A stretch of DNA of 64,000 bases from Planctomycetota bacterium (GTDB taxonomy: Bacteria; Planctomycetota; Uabimicrobiia; Uabimicrobiales; Uabimicrobiaceae): NCBI GenBank assembly GCA_029260735.1, contig JAJDCR010000050.1, positions 1-64,000 of the forward strand. Reading direction: 5' to 3'. Under the pieces are notes generated by a model. It did not search any database, had not been told where the DNA came from, and worked only from the letters and a program-made list of their open reading frames with translations. The translations under genes were made by a program, and so were the position numbers. Shown in pieces: positions 24,061 through 33,248 of this stretch. Position 1 is the stretch's first letter, and every line of letters starts with the position of its first letter.

Positions 24061-24726
24061 TTAACTCCTAAACTCTTTCAGTTTGGGAGAATACAAAATA
24101 AGCCAACGTAAGAAAATTTTCTGAGCAAAAAGAGATAAATCAGAAGCTTCGAGATAGTGGTTGACAAATTTATTTACTCCGCAGTTAATTATCAATTCCC
24201 AATCTTCCTCTTGCCGTAAAAAAGCCCTAAAATTACGGGCTCGTCGCCAAGGGTCTAAACTCTTTTCGTAAAAATGAGCATCGGAAAAATCGAGAAGAGT
24301 AAAACTGCCGTCGGGCAGAAGTAATATATTTTCAAAGTGTAGACCTCGAAAATAAATCCCCTTACTGTGAATTTCTGCGATAAAATTAGGGATTGCCTCA
24401 ATAACTTTGGATTCTTGAGGATTTTTTTTAAGAAACTCTCGGAGATTCACTCCTTCTAAGAGAGGATAGCGTACCAAGTATTGCTTCAAAGAAGGTACAT
24501 AGTAAACTTCCGTAATCTCCAAGGAATTCAATCCCAAATCCTTTAAGCGTTTTGCATTTTCTTGAAATCTTAGGGCGTATGGACGAAAGCGGTCAGTGGA
24601 AAAATTGCTTTTTGCCCGAAAGGTTTTTATAATTTCATTTGTCTTGGTAATACGAATTTTATTTTGAACCAAAACCTCAGTATCTTTTATCAACTTTTCA
24701 TATTGCTCTGAAGTGAGGGTTTTCAT
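24061..24726 (-). CDS. InaA/LPS-kinase-like protein
   Basis: 221 residues with a compact kinase-like fold. The catalytic-loop region is KGIYFRGLHFENILLLPDG and the DFG-equivalent is LLDFSDAHFY; DPWRRARNFRAFLR follows, as in InaA/toluene-tolerance proteins related to Kdo kinases. In canonical members the loop has HRD or HGD; here the position reads FRGLH with no Asp. That may be a subfamily trait, since the related proteins I recall have FRSLH. It may phosphorylate lipid A core or be non-catalytic. It lies 36 nt upstream of the methyltransferase. Confidence 0.72.
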   Translation of the reverse strand: MKTLTSEQYEKLIKDTEVLVQNKIRITKTNEIIKTFRAKSNFSTDRFRPYALRFQENAKRLKDLGLNSLEITEVYYVPSLKQYLVRYPLLEGVNLREFLKKNPQESKVIEAIPNFIAEIHSKGIYFRGLHFENILLLPDGSFTLLDFSDAHFYEKSLDPWRRARNFRAFLRQEEDWELIINCGVNKFVNHYLEASDLSLFAQKIFLRWLILYSPKLKEFRS

Positions 24727-24810
24727 CAGGTTTTTCCTAGATATCGGTGCATTAAAAAAACATAGAAGGATTCAAAAAAAGCTACAAAAGGAATAATCTT
24801 CTAGAGAAAA

Positions 24811-26442
24811 TTATTCTTTTTGTAGCTCTGAACTAGAAGCAAAATAGAGAGCAAACTCAAAACTTAGTCGGCCATCTTCGGGATTAAGCTGAGGATCTTT
24901 CTCTTCATACTTTTTGATCAAAGAGTCCTCTCGCAAAATTTCTTGGAAATCTTTTAATACAATGTAAGGGTCTTGTTCTGACTCTTCAATGACCCCCTTC
25001 ACCAAAATACGAAAGTCTTTATCAGAAACAAACTTCACGTTTTCAAGGAGCATAGCAGGAGGAACTTGTTTATGTAAAAGAGAAAGTAGCTCTAATAAAC
25101 ACTTGTTAGGGTAAATTTTCTTTTGTAAAACTTCATACCGCTTTTGCTTTTCTTGATTTTCAGAAATAATTGCTTTGATTGATTGAGAGCGGTTTTCATA
25201 TTGAGCGTACTTTTTGTTTAATTGGGAAAGTTGATTTTCATAATAGTAGAGTCCAGAGAAACTGTAGATCGTGGAAAAAGCTAAGAACAATCCTAAAATA
25301 ACTACGACCGCATACTCAAAAAAGTGCTTACCAAAAAGTAGGCTACGAGCAAGTTTCTGTTGGCTTACCAAGCGAATAGCAGTAGATTCTGGCTGGGCCT
25401 GAAGACTAGCTAATCCTAAAGCTACCTTGTAAATCTCTGGTTTCCCTTGAAGAAAAGAAATATTTTTGCCACTAGAAAATTTTTTTATGGGCAATGTTTC
25501 TGTTGAGCATTCAAGGCGGGAAGCAATGATTTGAATGAGTTTACCATCTAGACTATCGCTACCCGTTAAGAGAACTTTTTCCGTTTTTAGTGTTTTAAAA
25601 CCAAGCTGGACTTGAGCAAACTTAGTCGAAGCTTCTAAAAAATCAGGTATTTTTTGAAAATAAGATTGTTTTTTTTCTAAATGAGCGCTAATCCCATCCA
25701 CCGTAGCATTGTCATCATTTTCATCTTCTAGATCAAAGTGAACAAGCTCCAATCCTCCAGGCTCAACAGAAATCGTCTCATTGTCATCTCTTTCTTCCTT
25801 TGTTACTTTTCCTATATTCAAATTGCGAATAAAGCATAGTTCGTTATTTTGGATAATGCTCAAGAACACATCACTACGCCCCACATCTACCAAATACAAA
25901 GTGCCTTCATTCTGAGAAAGAGAAGAGAACTTAAGAAAGCAATGGTAAAGAGCCACAGGCTTAGGAACATAATACTGAACTTTAATTCCCGCTTGCTGAA
26001 AAAAAATATCAAGTCGATTAAGAAAGCTATTCTTCGCTAAAGAAAGAAGAACTACTTGTTCTTGACTTTTTGGGTCAAAAACATTCAGGGGCATATAGTC
26101 GAAAGCCAAACGAGAAGATGTTTGTTCCGCCATTTCTTGGCAGCTAATTTCTGCAATTTTGGACATTCGCCAAGCATTACTAGCAGGAGGGACTTTGAGG
26201 TAGCGATGATTCATGTTTTCCCCTGTAATCCCTACGACTGCTTGCGATATCTTAACTTCCTTTGTCTTCAGAAATTGTTTCAATCTCAAAGCTGTATTTT
26301 CAGATAAATTTTCATCGACCATCCCTGGAAGAGGAAACTGGATGGCTTGCTGAAGAGTAAAAGAATCATTGCTAAAACTAGCTTTGATGAAATTTAAACT
26401 CGACTCGCTATATTCAATTCCTACGCCCTGTTTAGCAGACAC
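24811..26442 (-). CDS. PilM-PilN-like fusion, type IV pilus/T2S inner-membrane platform
   Basis: 543 residues. Residues about 1-365 have the PilM actin-like fold order: GVGIEYSESSLNFIKA, VVGITGENMNHRYLKVP, LYLVDVGRSDVFLSII, KVLLTGSDSLDGKL and YKVALGLASL. A single membrane helix at about 376-397 (YAVVVILGLFLAFSTIYSF), a coiled coil and a C-terminal alpha-beta domain then match PilN. PilM and PilN normally are separate, interacting through PilN's N-terminal peptide. The start is GTG at 26442, immediately after the FHA gene's TAA, with GGAGGGAG upstream. No other pilus genes are in the window. Confidence 0.8.
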   Translation of the reverse strand: MSAKQGVGIEYSESSLNFIKASFSNDSFTLQQAIQFPLPGMVDENLSENTALRLKQFLKTKEVKISQAVVGITGENMNHRYLKVPPASNAWRMSKIAEISCQEMAEQTSSRLAFDYMPLNVFDPKSQEQVVLLSLAKNSFLNRLDIFFQQAGIKVQYYVPKPVALYHCFLKFSSLSQNEGTLYLVDVGRSDVFLSIIQNNELCFIRNLNIGKVTKEERDDNETISVEPGGLELVHFDLEDENDDNATVDGISAHLEKKQSYFQKIPDFLEASTKFAQVQLGFKTLKTEKVLLTGSDSLDGKLIQIIASRLECSTETLPIKKFSSGKNISFLQGKPEIYKVALGLASLQAQPESTAIRLVSQQKLARSLLFGKHFFEYAVVVILGLFLAFSTIYSFSGLYYYENQLSQLNKKYAQYENRSQSIKAIISENQEKQKRYEVLQKKIYPNKCLLELLSLLHKQVPPAMLLENVKFVSDKDFRILVKGVIEESEQDPYIVLKDFQEILREDSLIKKYEEKDPQLNPEDGRLSFEFALYFASSSELQKE

Positions 26443-28815
26443 TTACTCTCCCTCCAATTTTTTCTTGAGTTCTTCAATTTTTATTTGGGCCTTATCAGTA
26501 AGAGTATTTTCTGAAAAACGAATTTGGAGCTCTTTGTACAAAATTATTGCCAAAGCCCATTCTTTATTTCCTTCTAACTGCAAAGCCCTCTTCCAAAGAT
26601 TTTCTCGTGCCTGTGCTTGCTCTTTCTCTTTGAGCTCTTCTAGCTCTTGATTAATGGACAAGGAAACTTGCTCTAGTTTTTCAAAAGAAGGCATATCTGC
26701 CCAATGTTCCAAGGCTGATTGCGCTTGTTTTTGACAATTCTCATAGAAATGAAGGACTTGGAAAAAACGTGCTTGCTCCCACGCCTCTTCTAATTCACCA
26801 AGTTCCCGATAAAAATCTTTCTCTAGTCTTTGTAAATTTGTTTGGGGAGATTTTTCTTCTGTAAAAAAGAGAAAATTATTCAGTAATTTTTGATAGACTA
26901 AGTAAGCTTTTCCCCATTCGCCTTTTTCTTCTAGTTGAAGGGCTTCTTTCTGCAGTTCATCCATTCCCCTCTCATCTTCTTGGTAGTTCCCTTTCAAATG
27001 TACAATAAATTCTTTCGCTTCATCTAACGGTAAATACTGTCGGAAAGAAAAGTGTCCCCCTTCTGGGAAAATAGAGCAAACAACAGAAGGAGCATAAGTA
27101 AATCCAAAAGAGTTATCTCCCTGCCAAAATATCTGCTGGGTTTCTTTTTCTTTCAAATCGTAAGAATTGATTTTTACACTTTCTTGATTTCCCACTAAAA
27201 AAATCATTTCGGGAAGATGGGCTGAAGAAAACTCCCAGCTCAGACAAAGATCTTCTGACTCAAACTGTACATTCGGAGAAAAAGAGTAGGATATTTGAAA
27301 CCCATTTTCAGTAAGAGAACAACTTAAGAGAATCTCAAGAATACCACCACCCGTCGCAATTTCACCGCTCCACCCAAGGAGATTATCTTTAATTTCTCTT
27401 TTACCTATTCTTCTGGCTTGGTCCGCTAAGACAATATCCCCTTCCCGTATTTGGATTTTTCCCCCTCGAAAAAGAGCTTCATCTCGGTAATAGAGATCCA
27501 GCACTCCTCTTTGGTTCATGAAGATTTCCCATTTGTCATAACGAAGACTAGGAAGGCGCGCTACTCCAGCACTTTCGATCTCCTCGACAACTATATCATC
27601 AAAAGCTAGTTCCGTCGCATTTCCTTGGACAAAACAAGATATGCGCAATTTCTTAGCTTCCGGTGGAGGAAGAAAGCGAACATCTTGTTTTTCCCATCCA
27701 AGGGAGCTTCCAGAAAGGAAAGGAGTGTAGTTTTCTATGCTATAGTTACTTTTCCCTTCGCAAAGCCAAACTAGTTTTAAACCAGCTATTCCTTGAAGGT
27801 TTTTATAGCGAATAGAGAAACGTGTGCGGTAAGCTTTACCGAAGCTCACGGGGAGAACATCCCAGTAGCGAGCTTCGTGCCAATCAACTTCGGCTTTGGG
27901 AGAAGAAAACTCTAAAACATAATGCCCTGTCGGAGCATTGGTAACTTCCTGAGCTCCCAAAGCTCCTTCAAACTGCCATCCAAAATTCTCTTCGAAGGAA
28001 AAATCATAAATCAAATTTCCTGGAATAGTTTTAATTTCTCCAAAGCTAGTTCCCCAGAAGTATTTTCCAATAAAAAGAGAAAGTAAAACCAAACTAAAAA
28101 GAGCAGTAGTTGAAACTACCCGAGGCCAAGGAATCCGGACTTCTTTTTTTTGAGAAAAAGCAGTCTCTCCAGGAGCATCAGGCAAAGGACCACTTTTTGA
28201 TTCCCAAAAAAGACAAGTGGTTTTTCCAAATTTAACGGTTGCTCCCGAATTCAAAATCACTGTATCGGTCGCTAATTTTTGATCATCAACCCATGTTCCA
28301 TTTCTGCTCTGTAAATCTCTTAGAACATAAGTTCCTTTTACAAAATGGATTTCTGCATGACGAGAAGAGATTTGCTCATCGTCTAAATAAACTTCATTGT
28401 CTTTTTTACGGCCAACTCTATTTTTCCCTTTTTGAAGAGGAATCTGCAACTGCCAACTACCGTTTTCCATTATAGCAAGAAAAGCTTCCACCGAGAGCTT
28501 ATCTTTTCCTTGGCTACTGGAGCCTTGGTTCTCTAAATCTTCACTTTCAAAAAGAAAAGACATGCTGCCAATTTTAATTTTGTCGTTGGGGTTGAGGCGA
28601 TGAAGAGTAATCCTTTTTCCATTAACAAAAGTCCCATTAAAAGAATTTAGATCCTTTACGTAATATCCCTCTTCGTCTTGTCCTACTTCGCAATGACGGC
28701 GCGAAGAACGGTTGTCGGAAATGGTGATTTCACACTGAGATGATCTTCCAATGGTAAGGGTTTTACCTTGTATTTGATAGAAGTTATTACTTCCTTCAAT
28801 AAGCAGCTTTGGCAT
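26443..28815 (-). CDS. Double-FHA membrane protein with lectin-like and helical C-terminus
   Basis: 790 residues. FHA1 (1-90) has GRSSQCEITISDNRSSRRH at 23-41; FHA2 (about 120-203) has GRKKDNEVYLDDEQISSRH at 135-153. Both carry the Arg/Ser/His residues that bind phosphothreonine. One membrane helix (232-252) follows, then a beta-rich extracytoplasmic region (ENFGWQFEGALGAQEV, carbohydrate-binding-like), then TPR-like helices rich in Trp/Leu (LQLEGNKEWALAIILYKEL). The layout suggests a kinase-regulated cytoplasmic sensor coupled to an envelope domain. It abuts the PilM-PilN gene, so they are translationally coupled. Confidence 0.82.
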   Translation of the reverse strand: MPKLLIEGSNNFYQIQGKTLTIGRSSQCEITISDNRSSRRHCEVGQDEEGYYVKDLNSFNGTFVNGKRITLHRLNPNDKIKIGSMSFLFESEDLENQGSSSQGKDKLSVEAFLAIMENGSWQLQIPLQKGKNRVGRKKDNEVYLDDEQISSRHAEIHFVKGTYVLRDLQSRNGTWVDDQKLATDTVILNSGATVKFGKTTCLFWESKSGPLPDAPGETAFSQKKEVRIPWPRVVSTTALFSLVLLSLFIGKYFWGTSFGEIKTIPGNLIYDFSFEENFGWQFEGALGAQEVTNAPTGHYVLEFSSPKAEVDWHEARYWDVLPVSFGKAYRTRFSIRYKNLQGIAGLKLVWLCEGKSNYSIENYTPFLSGSSLGWEKQDVRFLPPPEAKKLRISCFVQGNATELAFDDIVVEEIESAGVARLPSLRYDKWEIFMNQRGVLDLYYRDEALFRGGKIQIREGDIVLADQARRIGKREIKDNLLGWSGEIATGGGILEILLSCSLTENGFQISYSFSPNVQFESEDLCLSWEFSSAHLPEMIFLVGNQESVKINSYDLKEKETQQIFWQGDNSFGFTYAPSVVCSIFPEGGHFSFRQYLPLDEAKEFIVHLKGNYQEDERGMDELQKEALQLEEKGEWGKAYLVYQKLLNNFLFFTEEKSPQTNLQRLEKDFYRELGELEEAWEQARFFQVLHFYENCQKQAQSALEHWADMPSFEKLEQVSLSINQELEELKEKEQAQARENLWKRALQLEGNKEWALAIILYKELQIRFSENTLTDKAQIKIEELKKKLEGE

Positions 28816-28964
28816 CCTTGTTTTCCCAATTTGTCTAGTCAGCTCATAAAGTAGTGGGCGAGAATCTTTTATTTCTCAGGAGTATTGCTCCTGAAAATAG
28901 ATTTGGACGGCATATAATAACAAGTTCAAAAGAAATAGTCGAAAGGTTTTGTAAAAAAAGCCAC

Positions 28965-29342
28965 CTAAATGGTTCCTTTGGGAAATTTAGCATAAGACGA
29001 GCGATCGATATCCTGAATCTCTACTGTAATTTGTATATTTTTCATGTTTTGTTTTTTCTCTTCACAAAGATTCTGCAATAAAGACAGCGCTTTTTCGCTC
29101 ATCTCTTTTTTTACGGCAGCACTCCTTCCTTCCAAAATCCTGATTTGTAGGTGAAGAAATCCCCCTTCTCCTTTTTCCTTTTCCCCTAGGTAGTACTCTT
29201 CGTAAGAAAGAACTCTTGCTTTGCAGTTCCCTACTTTAGTGGAAGCCACCTTGCCAATTGTTTCATGCATGGTTTTAAAAAAATCGGCAAAGGAAAGTTC
29301 ATCTCTTATTTTTTGGGAACACTCTAAAATTAAATGGGGCAT
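28965..29342 (-). CDS. 5-carboxymethyl-2-hydroxymuconate isomerase-like tautomerase
   Basis: 125 residues of the MIF/tautomerase superfamily. The mature protein would begin with the catalytic Pro1 after Met removal (MPHLILECS). The HpcD-type family has similar length, a conserved helix of the FADFF type, and the R-rich LRIL-EGRS stretch (QIRILEGRSAAVKKEM). The start is ATG at 29342: the open frame reads 25 codons further upstream but that would bury Pro1. It would tautomerise 4-hydroxyphenylacetate breakdown intermediates, yet no other such genes are nearby. Confidence 0.8.
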   Translation of the reverse strand: MPHLILECSQKIRDELSFADFFKTMHETIGKVASTKVGNCKARVLSYEEYYLGEKEKGEGGFLHLQIRILEGRSAAVKKEMSEKALSLLQNLCEEKKQNMKNIQITVEIQDIDRSSYAKFPKGTI

Positions 29343-29368
29343 TTTTTTCCTTTTTTCTAAAAAAAATA

Positions 29369-29409
29369 TTGACATAGAAAACAAAACCAGATATTGTGCA
29401 CTGCACAAT
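29369..29409 (+). promoter_or_regulatory. Promoter with palindromic operator for the phasin-like gene
   Basis: TTGACA (29369-29374), a 17-nt spacer and TATTGT (29392-29397) form a near-consensus sigma-70 promoter. A perfect palindrome ATTGTGCA-C-TGCACAAT (29393-29409) overlaps the -10 element. A repressor bound there would block transcription. TGC/GCA palindromes are recalled for PhaR control of phasin genes, but that link is tentative. Confidence 0.72.
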
Positions 29410-29494
29410 AAGAACATCTAAGAATATCAGATAAAACAAAAAAGCATTATATTTATTACGTAAAAAAGAATTTTGCATCGCAAAGGAGAATTCA

Positions 29495-29905
29495 ATGTTT
29501 CAAAACAATATGCCTAAAAACCCTTTTTTCGAAGAGATGGTCGCTTTAACTAAAATGCAATGGGAAAACTCATCTCGTTCCTTGACTATGTGGCAAGAAC
29601 AGAGTGAAAAAATGATGGAGATTTTAGCGAAACAAACAGAAGAAATTCAAGGAACTTCTCAAAATTTTTTCCAAGAGTGGGTTCAAAAAACAACTCAGCA
29701 ACAAGAAAGTTACCGAAAGACATTTACCTCTCAATGGAATGAACTAGAGAGTTTCTTAACCCAAAATGTTTCTACTTTTGCCCAGAACGTTTCACCAAAA
29801 GAACCAGCAGAGCAGAAAACCCCAAAAGCAGCCACAAAAGCGCCTAAGCAAAAAAAGTCTAGCCCAAAAAATAGTGCTAAAACTCCAGAAAAACAAATTG
29901 CCTAG
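29495..29905 (+). CDS. Phasin-like granule-associated protein
   Basis: 136 residues. Residues 1-100 are predicted helical and amphipathic, with regularly spaced Trp/Phe and Gln (MWQEQSEKMMEIL, FFQEWVQKTTQQQ), resembling phasins that coat polyhydroxyalkanoate granules. The last ~36 residues are a Lys/Pro/Ala tail (KAATKAPKQKKSSPKN), like those that bind DNA or granules in PhaF-type proteins. AAAGGAG precedes ATG. The upstream repressor-like palindrome fits. No PHA synthase is in the window, so this is a structural guess. Confidence 0.6.
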   Translation: MFQNNMPKNPFFEEMVALTKMQWENSSRSLTMWQEQSEKMMEILAKQTEEIQGTSQNFFQEWVQKTTQQQESYRKTFTSQWNELESFLTQNVSTFAQNVSPKEPAEQKTPKAATKAPKQKKSSPKNSAKTPEKQIA

Positions 29906-29942
29906 GACCTGTCCTAATGGACAAATTTTCCTCTATTATTCT

Positions 29943-29990
29943 ATTTTCTCGTTCTCTCCACGCACCATTTGGGAACGAGAAAATTTTCTT
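29943..29990 (+). terminator. Rho-independent terminator
   Basis: A perfect 12-bp stem (ATTTTCTCGTTC / GAACGAGAAAAT) with an 18-nt loop is followed by TTTTCTTTCCTC, 38 nt after the phasin-like gene. Confidence 0.8.
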
Positions 29991-30069
29991 TCCTCTTCCC
30001 CAGTTTTTTGCTATCTTCCCTCATCTTTTAACTTTCCCTTAACTTCAAGCCACACCCCTTAGGAAAAAA

Positions 30070-30960
30070 ATGAGCGAAAAACAAAATTTTACCCCCTATC
30101 GTAATCACATCTATCTGCATATTATTGTATTTGTCTGGGGTTTTACGGGGATTCTTGGAAAGCTGATTACTCTGCCTGCGATTAGTTTGGTTTGGTATCG
30201 AATGCTCATTGCTTTTCTAGGACTAGGTGCTTTCATCTTGTGGAGGCGTTCTCGCTTTTCAATTCCCCCTCGCTCTCTCTTCTATCTTATCATAACAGGG
30301 ATTTTAATTGCAGCCCACTGGATTTTCTTTTTTGCTTCGATAAAAGTATCTAACGTGTCTATCGCCCTCACCTGTATAGCATCCACATCTTTTTTTACAG
30401 CACTTCTCCAACCTCTGCTTCTGAGAACCAGAGTTCTTTTTTATGAAGTAATGCTAGGGTTAATCGTGGTGGGAGGAATCTACCTCATTTTCCAATTTGA
30501 AGGGCAATTTTTAGCAGGAATTATCTATAGTTTAGCAGCCGCTTTTTTGGCGGCACTTTTTACCATAATCAACAGTCTGTTTATCAAAAAAATCGACCCT
30601 GTTGCGATATCCTTTTATGAAATGCTCGGAGGATTTATTGGGATTTCCCTGTATCTTACTATTTTTTCTCCCCATTTGTTTCTTCTTTTCCCTAGTGGAG
30701 TAGATTTTTGTTGGCTTCTTGTTTTAGGTTTACTCTGCACAGCTCTCGCTTTTGTCGTTAGTATATCGGTAATGAAAGAGCTTTCCCCCTACACAGTGAC
30801 GATTAGCGTTAACATGGAGCCGATCTATGCTATTTTACTAGCTCTTTGCCTTTTTGGGGACGAAGAAAAAATGACTTTTGGTTTTTATCTGGGAGCATTG
30901 GTTATTCTATTCACAATATTTGCCAATGCCTATTTCAAAAAACGACAGACTGTTTATTGA
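30070..30960 (+). CDS. EamA-family (DMT) transporter
   Basis: 296 residues with ten hydrophobic helices in two EamA repeats. It starts HIIVFVWGFTGILGKLI; the second half has LAAALFTIINSLFIKK and ends with YTVTISVNMEPIYAILLAL, the typical pattern of drug/metabolite transporters in the inner membrane. The substrate cannot be predicted. AGGA precedes ATG at 30070. It is monocistronic judging by the flanking terminator and gap. Confidence 0.88.
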   Translation: MSEKQNFTPYRNHIYLHIIVFVWGFTGILGKLITLPAISLVWYRMLIAFLGLGAFILWRRSRFSIPPRSLFYLIITGILIAAHWIFFFASIKVSNVSIALTCIASTSFFTALLQPLLLRTRVLFYEVMLGLIVVGGIYLIFQFEGQFLAGIIYSLAAAFLAALFTIINSLFIKKIDPVAISFYEMLGGFIGISLYLTIFSPHLFLLFPSGVDFCWLLVLGLLCTALAFVVSISVMKELSPYTVTISVNMEPIYAILLALCLFGDEEKMTFGFYLGALVILFTIFANAYFKKRQTVY

Positions 30961-31095
30961 AAATCTCCTCTTTTTATATTATAATCACTCTTTTAAAAGT
31001 TTTTAAACTTAAGGATTTATGATAATTTCTGGTGCAACGCACTAAAAAAATGCACCTTAAGAAATGTCTAAAATGACTACCTAGAGGAGTAAAAG

Positions 31096-32304
31096 ATGTC
31101 CTATATTACCCCAAAGTTTATTCCCTTTCTTCTTTTCGGATTTCTTTTCTTTCCTGCCTATTTATTGGGACAGGAATCCTTTGAGCATATCTCTCCAGAT
31201 GATCAACATCTCTTTCAAGAAACTTATGATCCACTGCCCGCGAACAACGGCGATGTCTTTAAGTATGCCTGGGAACTTCCTCGCTACGCAGAGCAAGAGC
31301 GGCATCAACACCTAAAAGGGAAGCCCTGGATAGAACCTGCCGATGTTGTAGAGATGTATGTCTCGCTACAACGCAAGCGCGAAGAAGACAACCAAGACAC
31401 TTACAAAGAAATTCACTACATCTCTGTCCGTCCTTTTGCTCTAGACTTTGGAAATTTTTCCCTCTCTTTTGGAGCTTCCTACATTGGCCGCTGGGCTCAT
31501 TCCGATGATATTGATAAGGTGCAAGACGTCCTTGTCGGAAACCAAGCTGCTGTGGCTAATGCGGAAGGAATCGAAACCGAAGCTTACCAACAAGCGATGA
31601 ATTTTTCTGTTCTTGCGAGTTTTCCTGAGTTAGCCCTTCAAATGATTTTTAACGTAGGCTATGGAACTTCCCATTTGCGCGAAACCATCGACTCAATTAC
31701 TGTAGATGCCGGAAATGTCGTCGCCACCTTGGATAACTTCCAATACAAGCAACACGATGAAGGGGTTTTTACCTCCTTCACTTTTCTAAAATCCTTTGAC
31801 CGAGACTATTTTGATTTTCTAAATGTCTTTATGTATGGAGGATTTCGCACCCAAACCACTCTTCGAAATTCGAATGCTACTTTAACCTCCAACATCGGCA
31901 ACGGAGCTATTATTGTTAACAGCGGCAAACAAGAACTTCCCTTTGTTGATGCCGCAGGAGTCCCTTTTGCGGATCCTCAAAGCGCCGACGAATTTCAAAT
32001 TAGCATCATGAGTGCGACCGCTACTCTAAGAATGTTCACAATCCCTATGGATATCGGCTTTGTCCAAGATAAAGGTCTTTCTTTGCATCTTTTTACTGGT
32101 ATCGAGCACGTTACCGGAGAACTCTTAGGGGAAGATTTTTATGGAGTGCGCTATAAACTAGGAGGAGTGGTGGGAATCTTCGAAGGAATAACCTTCCGCT
32201 ACAACTATGTTTGGGAAACAGGAAATGACCAGGAGAATGCGTGGGAGATGTCTCTGAGCTTTGTTGTCTCGGGAATTGTTCGTCAGGTTTTGACAAGCTT
32301 GTAA
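31096..32304 (+). CDS. Probable outer-membrane beta-barrel protein
   Basis: 402 residues with a signal peptide (about 1-25, ending YLLGQE). No known domain recognised. From about residue 110 the sequence has alternating hydrophobic/polar strands (LSFGASYIGRWAH, MIFNVGYGTSHL, FLNVFMYGGFRTQTTL) and aromatic residues near strand ends. The last residues FVVSGIVRQVLTSL are less typical of a barrel. GAGGAG precedes ATG. The N-terminal segment (YDPLPANNGDVFKYAWELP) may be periplasmic. Confidence 0.6.
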   Translation: MSYITPKFIPFLLFGFLFFPAYLLGQESFEHISPDDQHLFQETYDPLPANNGDVFKYAWELPRYAEQERHQHLKGKPWIEPADVVEMYVSLQRKREEDNQDTYKEIHYISVRPFALDFGNFSLSFGASYIGRWAHSDDIDKVQDVLVGNQAAVANAEGIETEAYQQAMNFSVLASFPELALQMIFNVGYGTSHLRETIDSITVDAGNVVATLDNFQYKQHDEGVFTSFTFLKSFDRDYFDFLNVFMYGGFRTQTTLRNSNATLTSNIGNGAIIVNSGKQELPFVDAAGVPFADPQSADEFQISIMSATATLRMFTIPMDIGFVQDKGLSLHLFTGIEHVTGELLGEDFYGVRYKLGGVVGIFEGITFRYNYVWETGNDQENAWEMSLSFVVSGIVRQVLTSL

Positions 32305-32427
32305 GCAAAACCAAGATATCAACATTACTTTTGGTTTTTCTTGCTTTTTCAAAGTTTATATCTTACTATAAGACATAAGACATCTTTGTTTTATGAATAT
32401 TTCCCATTAAATTTGAGGTAGCCTTCA

Positions 32428-33174
32428 ATGTATCAAAAAATATTTTTTGCCCTAAGCTTCTCTCTTATGGTATCCTCCATAACCGTTTCGGCAACAACTT
32501 TAACGGCCCAAGCTGACGCTTTTGTTGTAGCTTCAAGCCCTAACTCTGCGGACGGAACTGGGAGCACTTTTCTAGTTAAAAATGCTGCTTCTTCAGACGG
32601 AAGCACTAATGTAAACCTTTCCGCTAGTCGCAAAGCCTATATCCAGTTCGATTTATCGAGCCTGTCTGAGCCAGCAACAAATACTTCTCTTTCTCTTGTT
32701 TATGCAGGAGGAGCTGGAGGGATAGCCGTTTCGGGTCTACAAACTTTCAACATTTTTGGATTAAATGATGGGGTTAGCGGAGAAAACTGGTCAGAATCTA
32801 CTCTTACCTGGAACAATGCTCCTGCCAATAACACAACAAGTCGAAGTGGAGTAACCAGCTCTGCGACTTTACTGGGGCAATTTACCATTGATGGTGTAGG
32901 AACCAGTGGAGAGATAATCCAACTTTCCGGAACTAGCCTAAATGATTTTCTAAACGAAGACACCAATGGATTGGCCACTTTCATCATCTCAAGAGAGACA
33001 TTTGACTCAAACAACGGAGGTTTTATTCACAGCTTTGCCTCACGAGAAAATTCTTCTTTGGCTGCTCCGACCTTGAATTTTGATGAAGTTGCTGTACCAG
33101 AACCCTCAACGATTCTATTCCTATCGATAGCTTTAGGTGCTTTGTTTATTCGTCAAAAAAGAACCAGAGGTTAA
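32428..33174 (+). CDS. DNRLRE-domain PEP-CTERM protein
   Basis: 248 residues: signal peptide ending VSATT, a DNRLRE/CBM96-like beta domain (ADAFVVASSPN, YIQFDLSSLSEP, ESTLTWNNAPANN) and a C-terminal sorting signal VPEPSTILFLSIALGALF followed by a basic tail. PEP-CTERM tails are recognised by exosortases, which anchor or release the protein to the surface and matrix; no exosortase is in this window. The close paralog follows 74 bp downstream, with a matching region before the ATG. Confidence 0.87.
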   Translation: MYQKIFFALSFSLMVSSITVSATTLTAQADAFVVASSPNSADGTGSTFLVKNAASSDGSTNVNLSASRKAYIQFDLSSLSEPATNTSLSLVYAGGAGGIAVSGLQTFNIFGLNDGVSGENWSESTLTWNNAPANNTTSRSGVTSSATLLGQFTIDGVGTSGEIIQLSGTSLNDFLNEDTNGLATFIISRETFDSNNGGFIHSFASRENSSLAAPTLNFDEVAVPEPSTILFLSIALGALFIRQKRTRG

Positions 33175-33248
33175 AACCATTATTATAAATGAGTAAATGA
33201 ATTCTTTTAGGTAAAATATTTATCATTGAATATTCAGGTAGTTTTAAA

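Noticed and set aside
29343..29417. 25 extra N-terminal residues on the tautomerase
   Set aside because: They would bury the catalytic Pro1, and the region carries the promoter of the divergent gene.
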